A stretch of 64,000 bases of DNA from Xestospongia muta (Eukaryota; Porifera; Demospongiae; Haplosclerida; Petrosiidae): the NCBI GenBank assembly GCA_963693285.1, contig OY848918.1:21277484-21341483 (forward strand), in the 5' to 3' direction. The translations under genes were made by a program, and so were the position numbers. Below the pieces are notes generated by a model. That model was not told where the DNA came from. It was given only the letters and a program-made list of their open reading frames with translations, and searched no databases. Shown piece by piece: positions 1 through 11,879 of this stretch (the first letter of the stretch is position 1; each line of letters begins with the position of its first letter).

Positions 1-21
1 ACATACTGGGGTGGCTAAGAT

Positions 22-1014
22 TTATAACATTAAGGTACAACAATAACAACACACAAATTGCATACTTGGTCCAACTGTGAATGATGGTTTCATGTCAACC
101 GCAGTTTGATGATAGCATATGTACCTCTGATGATGCATTGTAAGAGTTTTAGCAATGTTCTTAAAGTTTCCCATAATGGTAGCCCATCTCTTAAAATATT
201 GATGTTTAGCCTCATATCGCATGCATGCACCACATACGCACAAGTGGTCCATGCCTAATGGGAACATAAAATCATAAGAGTTACTACTAATAACTCTACA
301 ACCCACCTAACAATCCATTGTGGCATATGAATAAGATGGTGGAACTTTGGAGTCATGGGATTTTGAGGATACAGTTGATGAAACATGACATGGTGTTCCT
401 TAATGAGATCTCTATAGTGTCCAGCAATACCAGTAGTTGTTTCAGGGGCACATACAAAGTCAACAATATTTAAAAGTATTAAAAAACAGCTCCAGTTGGG
501 ATTGTTATCAGGAACAAGGTCACCTATCATAAGTGGGAGGAGACGAATCAAATGCCAGGTTTGTGAAGCTAAAAATAGATGAAAGAGAGAGAAAGTAACC
601 TTAAGAAAAGGGAGATGAAAAAAGAAAACCCTTACAACTTTGTTTAAGAGCATCATTAGGAGAAGTTGACAGTATGTGAATGGGCAATGGAAGAGGTTTA
701 TTTTTGGCATCAGGAAAACCAAAGGGAAAGTGTTGTATTCTCCTATTCAAGGTAGTTAAAGTGAACAGCTTCAAATCTTGGATAAAAACAGACAGCATGG
801 ATTTGAATTCAAACACTGCTACTCCTTCAAAGATGTTGTGCATGATATCCGGAGGAAGTCCTGATGTTACATGAAAATACTCTAAGTTGTTCATGATTGA
901 ATTCTGCTTTAAGCCATAGGTAGTGGTAACTATAGCATGAGCTGGACCATTTAAACTTGAACAGTGTCTCTCATACATAGCCTTAGTCCGTGGTACAAAC
1001 TCTTCAGCGGTAAA
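22..1014 (-). pseudogene. Transposon-derived multi-exon gene, frameshifted
   Basis: The minus strand reads as a spliced coding region. Exon 1 (1014-636) carries PRTKAMYERH and PPDIMHNIFEGV. A 67-nt intron (635-569, GTAAGG...TAG) leads to exon 2 (568-307) with WHLIRLLPLMIGDLVP, then a 52-nt intron (306-255) leads to exon 3 (254 down to 22) with MRYEAKHQYFKR. The motif order DIMH-LEGV, LIRLLPLMIGD, MRYEAKH-FK is one I associate with a large family of uncharacterised transposon-derived proteins in sponges, cnidarians and fish. Just after the third acceptor CATG is doubled (around 221-228), so splicing in frame gives a stop before MRYEAKH; without the extra four bases the frame continues. The gene therefore looks dead or degenerating. 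Its C-terminal end may lie beyond the window. Confidence 0.6.
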
Positions 1015-1076
1015 CTATCAGGACAATTAAAATTTTACATGTGCTTATTACAAAAACTGATGGCACATTTTACCAT

Positions 1077-1117
1077 AACATAAATGCTTAAATTTTAATT
1101 GTTTATTGTTTATATAA
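1077..1117 (+). pseudogene. 3' stub of a plus-strand MACPF gene (P type)
   Basis: From 1077 onward the sequence matches the end of the intact exon at 8657-8697, including the codons for the terminal KCLNFNCLLFI and the stop. The similarity then continues through the downstream intergenic DNA. Everything upstream of 1077 has been replaced by unrelated sequence next to the transposon-derived gene. This is the remnant of an additional gene pair to the left of pair A. Confidence 0.75.
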
Positions 1118-1215
1118 TTAATCAGATACTAATTAATATGTAATTTTTTATAAAAATTAGATAATTCAAAAGTCTACTAGGTAGTGATAGAAATCATCCA
1201 TCCATAGTCTGCTCT

Positions 1216-1261
<46 letters not shown>

Positions 1262-2675
1262 TCTTCATTTAAACATGTATGCAATTAGTAACACATTACA
1301 ACTTACAAAGGCAGATCCAATTCTTGTCGCTTAAGGAAACTTGGACATGATCTCTATCAATTACTGATATACGGAATGACGGAATGTTTAACAATTGTTC
1401 ATTAAAAGGAATAAAGCCCAGAACTATAATGATAATATTTATAGCAATAGTATTAAGAAAAGAATCCCTAAGTGTTTTGATTGTTACACTGACATTTAAT
1501 TAGCTGTTGGTTACCTTCAAGGTATTCTCTAGAAGAGTGTTAGCTTTTTACAAGTCTATTACTTAGACTTATGTCTAGACTCCTTCTCACATAATGTCAG
1601 AAATAGCATTGTGTGACTTAGCACAACTTCTTAGCATTTAAACAACTTTTCAGCTAACAGTGTAATGGCAGTGGAAAACCAAGACATAATAGTGAGTTTC
1701 CTATCTAAAATTTACTTCAAATAAATTAATACATAGATGCTAGCCTATGATAACTTTAACAGGTGTACATTTGGTAAAGAAACCTGGGTGTAGTATAACA
1801 CATGGTATATATTTAATTATTAATAACTGTGGCCAAACAGTTTTCTTAGTGGCAAACCTACAAAAATCCTTGTCCTTTGAGTCATCTTCCAAGCTACTAT
1901 GGGGAGACTCTTACTAGAATCTATCCATACCAATAGCATATTAAAACATTATTTTTCCTGATTTGATAGTGTATTGACTTAACTCATCTTTATTTTTAAT
2001 AAAACCTGTAGAGGCTTACAAAACTGATAATATATTAACAAAATACCGTAAATTTGTTGAAGCAATTGATACTATCAGAATAGTAGCAAACAATTCTTGT
2101 AACATGTCTAATGGCAGTAGAGAAGCAAGACATAATAATGAGTTTCATATCTAAAATTCAATTACTTTAAATAAATAAATATTATGTTTGCTGAATTGAT
2201 AGTATATTAAGTTAATACATCTTTATTTTTAATCAAACCTGTAGAGGCTTACAAAACTGATAATATGTTAACACAATACCGTAAATAACAAAGAGTAAAT
2301 GAATATGTAGGAGGGTACCTCACGCTAGATTGGTTAGATTTAATGACAAAGCAGCTTTGCTGTTTTGTCTATCCATAATAATGCTAAACTACAGCATTTG
2401 TGGCATTAATTTCTGTAACATAGCTTTTGACTTAGTCACTGGTCTTATTCACCTTCATAATACTCTAGATGTCTATCAGGAGCGCATGAGTGATGCTCAT
2501 GCACTCCTGTGTCTACTAATACACATCTTTTAACTGTTTTAAATATGTTGGCTTTTCAATTCTTATTGCATCAGTAAACACTTTTGCTGTGAACATAAAT
2601 GATCACATGCTTTCGTTTTTTGTAGTTCCAGGTTCTAGTAAAGCAATTATTACATTCCTAAGTGTGATGGAACAC

Positions 2676-2714
<39 letters not shown>

Positions 2715-4399
2715 AACTAAAATAAGATTTTGCAGCTCTGTTCAGATTAGCTGCCTTGTACTAAGGTTCTTGCCAACAAAGATAATATAAAAACACATGT
2801 TAACATGTACCTTCTATTCTATATACCCTAAGTGTTTTCATCAATTTCTCCTTTATTTAAATTGATTAGTTTTAAATAACAGTCATAAACTTGTATACTT
2901 AAGTTGTGTATGAAAGATCCATAAAGACATAGAAGCAAACATGGTTATGGTTCCTACTTGATATAGTAATATGTATAAACTATTACTTCATATGACATTT
3001 TAAACAATAAATAAATTTTAAAGTTAAAGTGTGTAAGTTATTTATTGTTAATTAACTTTAATATTATAACAACAGGAAATTGATAGTTAGTAAAAAAAGG
3101 TCATATACAGGATGATAATATAGTCAGATTAAAATTTAAATTAAACCAATATAGCCTATAGCTATAGTCTCGTTTCAAGACATCCACTCATTAATTATTA
3201 CCGATTGAGCGTCTGGAGATGAGACTACAATACGTTAAGCAATGTCTAGATTAGTATCTAGTAGATATTTCAGCGACAATAATAATACTTAGGCAATTTA
3301 AGAACAATATTACTTTACTTCCAAAAACCTAAATATTACAGCATTAAAGACTCTAATATCAATGATAACAGCTTACCTTATCTGTTTTTTGTCTATGTAA
3401 AGCTCTCCTCCATAGATTCCATTTTAAACTGTTTTCAAAATGTTAGTTATAGACACACCTCATCACATGGCAAGAGAATACCTAGAACTGTCACACTTGA
3501 TAATTAATTATAAGGTAATTAGACTTTATATATATTTTATATATATATTTGTACTACGGGATGTTTTCAAAGAACGTTTCATCTTCAAGTTACAATAAAT
3601 TTTGTATATGAAATAATGATAAATGTGACCACACCTTCTAGAATGTTAATAAATTTTCTTACAATGCTAACTAGCAACATCATAGCTGGGCCTAAGTTGA
3701 CATACCATTTATAAATAACTTAGAAACTGCAATGGGGTTTGGCACTTTAGTGCTTTTCATTGTTGTTTTCAGTAAAATAAATCTCTCTGTTCGTTTTTAG
3801 CTTTTTATAATAACTAAGAACACTGAAACATTGAGTTTTAGAATTATAGAAAATTAGCAATTATGTACTGTGATTTATACTGTTAAATAATGCATGCTTT
3901 TCCATAGTGTTTGAAGAGAAAAAAGACACTCATACGTAGGTTCATATGTCCATATGTTCCATACATACATACTTATACATTGTATATATAGCTATGAATG
4001 GATGAAAATACCCTATTATGAATGCTACTCAGTACTGTTAAAGCTATTAGACTATTTTCTCCAGTAGGTATAGTGCAACACAAACTTTAGAAGTCAATCA
4101 AGCTAATTATACAAACTAATAGAACATTATGAAATAGCACTTTTTAACTTATTACAAAATAGATATCTAAAATTAATATAGAGTTTACATAAGAGATAAC
4201 TAGGGATACCACATCTTCATATCTCAAAAAATCTGTTGTTTGCTAGCAAAGATGAACTTTGAAATAATAAATTCTTTAAACAATAGTGTATTGTATTTAA
4301 AGAACAAAAGAAATTAATTTATTAATTTTGCTTAAAGTCCTATTGTATCAAAACCAATATGTAGTTAATCCTTCACAGACTAACTAGCTAATATAATAG
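1118..4399. repeat. Tail-to-tail intergenic block, paralogous to 8698-11879
   Basis: No gene is supported here. The block aligns along its length with 8698-11879, separating the end of a P gene from the end of the next M gene. It holds an AT microsatellite (about 1219-1256), two partly overlapping copies of a segment ending in AAACCTGTAGAGGCTTAC (near 2005 and 2237), a second AT run (about 2680-2711) and a dispersed repeat at 2811-3011. The small ORF at 2330-2533 changes mostly at amino-acid positions in its sister copy and is not called as a gene. Confidence 0.7.
2811..3011. repeat. Dispersed repeat, about 200-250 bp
   Basis: The segment around TAACAGTCATAAACTTG and GCAAACATGGTTATGGTTCC also occurs at about 10437-10637, and in diverged form at about 22831-23078, 43366-43608 and 59916-60158. 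Two unrelated intergenic contexts share it, so it is an interspersed element and not only part of the gene-array duplication. No terminal repeats were identified. Confidence 0.5.
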
Positions 4400-6796
4400 T
4401 TAATAAAAGCTCAAGCAGTCATATGTTAGACACTTAAAAAGTTCATCAAAGTGAGTGTTATCATCTATATCAGGATCTCTAAAAAAGCTTCCTGTCTCCA
4501 TCGATCCTGAATTGCCAAGTTCAGGATAACCATCCCCAATCATGAACATTCCAGATTCTTTGACTTCAATTTTTGTACAGTTTGTTAAGCAGTGATCAGC
4601 AACACAGACGTGTGTATCTGTCTGATGAAGTTGTAGTAAATTAAAGCCATCAGAAAGAGTTGAGTAGCCATTCGGACATTGATAACGAAATGTCCCTAAA
4701 GGGGATGGATTGGTCACTCCTGTTGGACCAGTAATGAGTTTTGAAGGTGCCCTACGAGAATCGACTAAAGCAGTATATCCAGTAATCTTTTTATTTGCTC
4801 CTCCATAATAAGCTCCTAAAACACGAAGATTAGGATCTGTTTGATAGTGAGTCCAGAACCGAGTTTTAACAAGAAAAAATTGGAGAATATTTATGTATTG
4901 ATTGGAAGTAACTACGCGGATAACGTCACTTTTGGTAGGACCAAAATCTTTATGACAAAGACTTGCATCAAGAACATGTGCCATACAATAGTCTAACGTG
5001 ACATTACGTAAATTTTCTTTCTTCTCATTAATGTTAGTGATATTAGGGAAGTATTGTGAAGTGAAATACTTATACAGTTCAGTCAAACTGTATGATAATG
5101 GGAGAGGATCATTTTTTACTGATTTTGCCCATTTAAAAGCAGTTCTATTGTCATCAACAGGTGGATCTCCTCCAACTTGATACATTTTGTAGCTGCGACG
5201 TTGATCATTGAATGATTGAGCAGCTTTTTTCTGAGCATCTGTTGCCAATGATGCACTGATATCAACTAATCCAGAGTATCCTGCAGAAGCTTTGACGTTG
5301 ACACCAGAAGAACAAAGGTTAGAGTAGTTTGATGTAGCAAATTCTGAACGTACTCCAAATCGACCACCCATTTTCAATGCTGTAACAATGTGAGTTCCGT
5401 ATTGTTCAATAAAAGTCAAATAATCATGTTTTGTTGATGAATTTAAAATCTCTGGAAGATAGTGTACAGCATTAAAGAAACCATCTAAGAATGGAGCATC
5501 ATCTACTGAGGCACCATAAGCTTCACAAGCATTGTGACTGAGAACTGATGTATAATGTCTGATGACTTTGTGTAGATTTATGAACTTCCTGATAATCTGC
5601 ACTAGCAGAGAAACTTGCTGCCCAGCCCTTAAAACTTGCATCAACGTGTATTTTAAGAGAATCCATATATGAAGCTGTATCTTTGTCTATTCTGCTAGAA
5701 AATGAAAAAGAACAGGACTGAGCATCATTGACAGTAGTATAATCTGGAATTGAATATCGACCATCAGCAGTAGTTAGACCTTGATTATAAGTGAATCGAA
5801 AAATCCCGTGACCTAAAAACCCTGGGTCTAAACCACCTGTGTTTTGAGGATTCCCCCTAAAAATATCATAGGATGACCCCAGGTAACCAATGTTAGGATA
5901 TTTTGGTGGTGATTCAGCTAAAGGTTGATATATTACTAAAGAAAAAACATACACATAATAACTAAAATTACAATAATTATATGTCATTCAGCATAATAAT
6001 AGTTAACAGTATATAAGATAATTTTTAGCAGAAGACACATCAATTGTGACAATGCACTAGTCTATTATCGTGTACATGTATAACGTTTAGATCAATATTG
6101 TTATTTAATAATAAAAATGTAATTTAATGAAGTCTTGTTGTTTGTATATTGTAGTAATGACAGACAGAAATTAGTTTATTATAATTTTTAACCAGTTAGT
6201 TATTTTGCCATGTACTAATTATGTGTGGCTTGATTTCCTCATTTCTCATCTGGAACATTTATGGCCATGTATCATACTTTTCTTTTTCACTAGGTGAACA
6301 GTAAAATGATTCATAAATGACCATCTTGATCACGGTTATTCTTACACATTCAGTAATATTTTCTGGGCAAATGATTATCTTAAGAACTGCTCAACAACTT
6401 TTTATTTAAAAAGTTCACACACATCCGCTACCATTGATAAGTCCGGAAGTGATATTTCTAATTATAAGTTACACGTAGTACAGAGAAAAGTGTCCTCTCA
6501 ACTATGGCTTCCTACCGGAAGAATAAACACTGCCTGATAATTACGCACATACATAAATATCTAAAACGTTTGCAACTAATTCGACTATGGTACAAATCGT
6601 TATGACGTTGCTTTAAAGATATAGTTTTAAATTATAAAATGTTACCAAATTAAAGTTTCTATAGTTTAAAATGTTAATGTAGTGGCTTACAGCACTTTTC
6701 TGTATCACATTGAGATAGTGATGACTGATCTGGAAAGAGCTGGCAGTTAACCAGTACTGGTAGAAGACATAGCACTAAAACTTGACTGAAATCCAT
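4400..6796 (-). pseudogene. Pair A MACPF gene, M type, frameshifted
   Basis: Exon 1 (6796-6691, 106 nt) encodes a signal peptide beginning MDFSQVLVLCLLPVLVNC and ends in phase 1 at a GTAAGC donor. The intron (6690-5918) is 773 bp, and exon 2 starts at 5917. Exon 2 carries the MACPF region, with YLTFIEQYGTHI as the family signature, and a Cys-containing C-terminal part. Compared with the three intact M copies, four extra bases lie at about 5527-5530, within TTCACAAGCATTG. They shift the frame after the SSQSQC region, so the reading frame stops about one third of the way into the protein. The frame downstream is otherwise open to 4400, which suggests recent inactivation. An assembly error at this site is the alternative. 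Confidence 0.85.
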
Positions 6797-7020
6797 TCTA
6801 AATTTTATTACGTCGTATCAATCAACACATAGTCGCTATAATTTTTACAAATTTATAATTCTGCAATTACAATAACGTTAAACGCAGGCAAGACTAACGA
6901 TTAGTTGGCAATTCTGAATATTTATACATTGCAATACCAATCTAATATAAGCTCCTACCTTTCCTGTAAAATATGTTAATTCATATAGTGGTATAGTTTT
7001 ATCAGTAATTTGCTGGAAAG
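6797..7020. promoter_or_regulatory. Bidirectional promoter of pair A
   Basis: The 224 bp between the two start codons must hold both promoters unless longer 5' leaders exist. Two short blocks are conserved with the promoter of pair B despite general divergence: the GCAGGC-AA-ACT-ACGATTAGT block (6883-6906) and a CTCCTACCTTTCCTGTAA block (about 6951-6969). Confidence 0.6.
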
Positions 7021-8697
7021 ATGTTTTTACTCTTGTGTGGATTGTTCTCGCTGTTGGTATTAAATAGTGCATTCGACGTTAAGTTGTTCCAGTCAGTACA
7101 TTAAATAATTAACTTATTGCTAGAAGAATAAATATTCTATGTTGTGTTATTACATACAGATCTACCACCTCGTTTTCCAAATATTGGCTATGTTGGAAGT
7201 ACTTATGACATCTTTAAAGGAAATCCTCACAGCACCACAGGGTTAGATCCTGGATTCACACTGCGCAATCTCTGCCAGTTTTCTTATAAAAAGAAAGTCA
7301 CGACAGCTGATGGTCGTTACTCAATACCAGATAACACACAAGCTACCACTTCTTCCTTGTGTACCTTTGATTTTTCGTCAGAAACAACTGACAGTATTTT
7401 CTCATATTACAATTCTTTAAAGGTGGATGTCAACACTGACTTCAGTGGCTGGGGTGCTAGTTTTAGTGCTAGTGCTGATTATAAAGAAGTTCATGAAAAC
7501 TCTGTTTCTCACGAGTATAGATATGTGTCATCACATGCTACTTGTGAAGCATATATTGCTTCTGTTCAAATTAATACTGTTTCTCTGAATCCTGCATTTA
7601 AAAGAGCAGTGCAGAATTTGCCTTTAAAATCAACTACTTTAGAAGACTATATGGACTTCATACAACATTGGGGAACACATGCTGTCACTACTTTGACTAT
7701 GGGGGGTCGTTATGGAGTTCAGTCATCAGTAACAAATAATGACTACACCACTATGGTATCAACTGGATTAGATATCAAAGCAGCTGCTAAGTATTCTGGT
7801 ATTGTTAGTTTAAATGCTAATGCAGCCACTAGCAGTCAGAAAGAACAAGCTGAACAATTTGAAAGTTATCGCACAGACTATCAGATTTATCAAATTGGTG
7901 GTAAACCCCCACTCAATGAAACAACTTCAACCTTTGAATGGGCACAGACTGTCAAAAATAACCCTCTACCTCTACTATATACTCTATTACCACTCACAGA
8001 CTATTTTACATCACAATACGTTCCTAATGACAAAAGTATATCAATAAAACAGTCTAACCTGTATAAAGCGACTATTGAATACTGTCAGTCACTGGAACTA
8101 CCTGATATTACCTTCTGTAATAATGATGGTCCCACATCTACTCCAAAAATTGAAGTTACCTTTGCAAGAAGCTTCAAATATCTACCATGCAGTCCATCTC
8201 ATTGCTCAATTTATACTCCAATATTACATAACCCCAATCACAGAATTCTTGGAACAGCAAAAAAGATTTATGATAAAGATTCTGCAATTGTGATAGTAAA
8301 TGGCAAAAATGCTCCTAATAAGCTGATACGAAATGCAAAAGGCTGGGATAAAGTATATTCCAGTTCTGGTGGTCATGCTTCTGCCTTTAGACCAAAATGC
8401 GATGATGGGTTTTTAAGTGTATCTGACATTTATTGTTGTGGTAATAATACTGACTGTCTTAGTGATCTTCCATTTACTCTACCCTGTGTTGCTCTTGAAT
8501 GTTTGACTGAGTGTGGATATTATATACATACACTCAATCTTGATAATGGTAATATTCCTGTAATGACGTTTGGAAATGGAGTCTTTGGAAATAACTTTCG
8601 ATATTTTGCTTATAACTTTATTAGATTTATACAAAATCTCACACTTTCACACAATGAACATAAATGCTTAAACTTTAATTGTTTATTGTTTATATAA
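7021..8697 (+). pseudogene. Pair A MACPF gene, P type, splice donor lost
   Basis: Exon 1 begins at the ATG at 7021 and encodes a hydrophobic signal peptide (MFLLCGLFSLLVLNSAFD). In the other pairs exon 1 ends G|GTAAG; here the same place reads G|TTAAG (7079-7080), so the invariant GT is gone. Reading through meets a stop within the intron, and no alternative GT nearby keeps phase 1. Exon 2 (7160-8697) is fully open and well conserved, with DGRYSIPD, WGASFSASADY, the MACPF signature YMDFIQHWGTH and a Cys-rich tail. The coding exon is intact but a secreted protein probably cannot be made by normal splicing. A different upstream exon could rescue it, so inactivation is probable, not certain. Confidence 0.75.
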
Positions 8698-10294
8698 TTA
8701 ATCAGATACTAATTAATATGTAATTTTTTATAAAAATTAGATAATTCAAAAGTCTACTAGCTAGTGATAGAAATCATCCATCCATAGTCTGCTCTGGTAT
8801 ATGTACGTATATGTTCATTAAAAGGAATGAAGCCCAGAACTATAATGATAATATTTATAGCAACAGTATTAAGAAAAGAATCCCTAAGTGTTTTGATTGT
8901 TACACTGACATCTAATTAGCTGTTGATTAGCTCAAGGTATTCTCTAGAAAAGTGTTAGCTATTTACAAGTCTATTACATAGACTTATGTCTAGACCCCTT
9001 CTCATATAATGTCAGAAATAGCATTGTGTGACTTAGCACAACTTCTTAGCATTTAAACAACTTTTCAGCTAACAGTGTAATGGCAGTGCAAAAGCAAGAC
9101 ATAATAGTGAGTTTCCTATCTAAAATTTACTTCAAATAAATTAATACATAGATGCTAGCCTATGATAACTTTAACAGGTGTACATTTAGTAAAGAAACCT
9201 GGGTGTAGTATAACACATGGTATATATTTAATTATTAATAACTGTGGCCAAACAGTTTTCTTAGTGGCAAACCTACAAAAAATGTTGTCCTTTGAGTCAT
9301 CTTCCTAGCTACTATGGAGAGACTCTTGCTAGAATCTCTCCATAGCAATAGGTTATTAAAACATTATTTTTCCTGAATTGATAGTGTATTGACTTAACTC
9401 ATCTTTATTTTTAATAAAACCTGTAGAGGCTTACAAAACTGAAAATATATTAACAAAATACTGTAAATTTGTTGAGGCAATTGATACTATCAGAGTATTA
9501 GCAAACAATTCTTGTAACATGTCTAATGGCAGAAGAGAAGCAAGACATAATACTGAGTTTCATATCTAAAATTTAATTACTTTAAATAAATAAATACATA
9601 GATGCTATGACAACTTTAACATGTGTACATTTTGGTACAGAAAAATGGCTGTAGAATAACACATGGTATATTTAATTATCAATAATTGTGGGCAAACAGT
9701 TTTCTTAGTGGAAACCTACAAAACATCCTATCTACACACTATGGGAGACTCTTTTTAGAATCTCTCCATAGCAATAGGTTATTAAAACATTATTTTTTCT
9801 GAATTGATAGTGTATTGACTTAACTCATCTTTATTTTTAATCAAACCTGTAGAGGCTTACAAAACTGATAATATGTTAACACAATCCCATAAATAACAAA
9901 GAGTACATGAATATGTAGGAGGGTGCCTCACGCTAGATTGGTTAGATTTAATGACAAAGCAGCTTTGCTGTTTAGTCTATCCATAATAATGCTAAACTAT
10001 AGCATTTATGGCATTAATTTCTGTAACATAGCTTTTGACTTAGTCACTGGTCTTATTCACCTTCAAAATGCTCTAAATGTCTACCAGGAGCACATGAGTG
10101 ACGCTCATGTGCTCCTGTGTCTACTAATACACATCTTTTAACTGTTTTAAATATGTTGGGTTTTCAATTCTTATTGCATCACTAAACACTCGGTAAACAC
10201 TTTTGCTGTGAACATAAATGATCATATGCTTTCGTTTTTTTGTAGTTCCAGGTTCTAGTAAAGCAATTATTACATTCCTAAGTGTGATGGAACA

Positions 10295-10342
<48 letters not shown>

Positions 10343-11879
10343 AACTAAAATAAGATTTTTCAGCTCTGTTCAGATTAGCTGCCTTGTACTAAGGTTCTTG
10401 CCAACAAAGATAATATAAAAACACATGTTAACATGTACCTTCTATTCTATATACCCTAAGTGTTTCATCAATTTCTCCTTTATTTATATTGATTAGTTTT
10501 AAATAACAGTCATAAACTTGTATACTTAAGTTGTCTATGAAAGATCCATAAAGATATAGAAGCAAACATGGCTATGGTTCCTACTTGATATAGTAATATG
10601 TATAAACTATTACTTCATATGACATTTTAAACAATAAATAAATTTTAAAGTTTCTTTAATTGTGTAAGTTATTTATTGTTAATTAACTTTAATATTATAA
10701 CAACAGGAAATTGATAGTTAGTAAAAAAGGTCATATACAGGATGATAATATAGTCAGATTAAAATTTCAATTAAACCAATATAGCCTGTAGCTATAGTTT
10801 CGTTTCAAGACACCCACTCATTAATTATTAGCGATTGAGCGTCTGGGGATAAGACTACAATACGTTAACCAATGTCTAGATTAGTATCTAGTAGATATTT
10901 CAGCGACTATAATAATACTTAGGCAATTTAAGAACAATATTACTTTACTTCCAAAAACCTAAATATTACAGCATTAAAGACTCTAATATCAATGATAACA
11001 GCTTACCTTATCTGTTTTTTGTCTATGTAAAGCTCTTCTCCATAGATTCCATTTTAAACTGTTTTCAAAATGTTAGTTATAGACACACCTCATCACATGG
11101 CAAGAGAATACCTAGAACTGTCACACTTGATAATTAATTATAAGGTAATTAGACTTTATATATATTTTATATATATATTTGTACTACAGGATGTTTTCAA
11201 AGAACGTTTCATCTTCAAGTTACAATAAATTTTGTATATGAAATAATGATAAATATGACCACACCTTCTAGAATGTTAATAAATTTTCTTGCAATGCTAC
11301 ATAGCAACATCATAGCTAGGCCTAAGCTGACATACCATTTATAAATAACTTAGAAACTGCAGGGAGGTTCAACACTTTAGTGCCTTTCATTGTTGTTTTC
11401 AGTAAAATAATTCTCTCTTTTTGTTTTTGGCTTTTTATAATAACTAAGAAAGCTGAAACATTAAGTTTTTGAATTATAGAAAATTAGCAATTATGTACTG
11501 TGATTTATACTGTTAAATATTGCGTGCTTTTCCATAGTGTTAAAGCTATTAGACTATTTTTTTCAGTAGGTATTGTGCAACACAAACTTTAAGAACTCAA
11601 TCAAGCTAATTATACAAACTAATAGAACATTATGGAATAGCACATAATAGATATCTTACATTAATATACAGTTTACATAAGAGATAACTAGGGATACCAC
11701 ATCTTCATATCTCAAAAAATCTGTTGTTTGCTAGCAAAGATGAACTTTGAAATAATAATTTCTTTAAACAATAGTGTATTGTATTTAAAGAACGAAAGAA
11801 ATTAATTTTGCTTAAAGTCCTATTGTATCAAAACCAATATGTAGTTAATCCTTCACAGACTAACTAGCTAATATAATAG
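8698..11879. repeat. Tail-to-tail intergenic block between pairs A and B
   Basis: No gene is supported. The block is paralogous to 1118-4399. It contains two units of about 430 bp (roughly 9060-9490 and 9508-9900) sharing CAAGACATAATA and AAACCTGTAGAGGCTTAC, an AT microsatellite at about 10300-10340, and the dispersed repeat at about 10437-10637. From about 11480 it becomes the 3' flank that precedes every M gene. Confidence 0.65.
10437..10637. repeat. Dispersed repeat, second copy
   Basis: Close match to 2811-3011 and a diverged match to about 22831-23078, sharing ATAACAGTCATAAACTTG and GCAAACATGGCTATGG. Confidence 0.5.

Noticed and set aside
2330..2533. Conserved 67-72 codon ORF, also at 9923-10141
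   Set aside because: Between the two copies most differences change the amino acid, there is no splice or start context, and the block is part of a non-coding duplicated intergenic segment.
4195..4215. Homing-endonuclease-like TAACTAGGGATA string near each M gene end
   Set aside because: Only a few bases resemble a known recognition site, and the string is simply part of the duplicated 3' flank.
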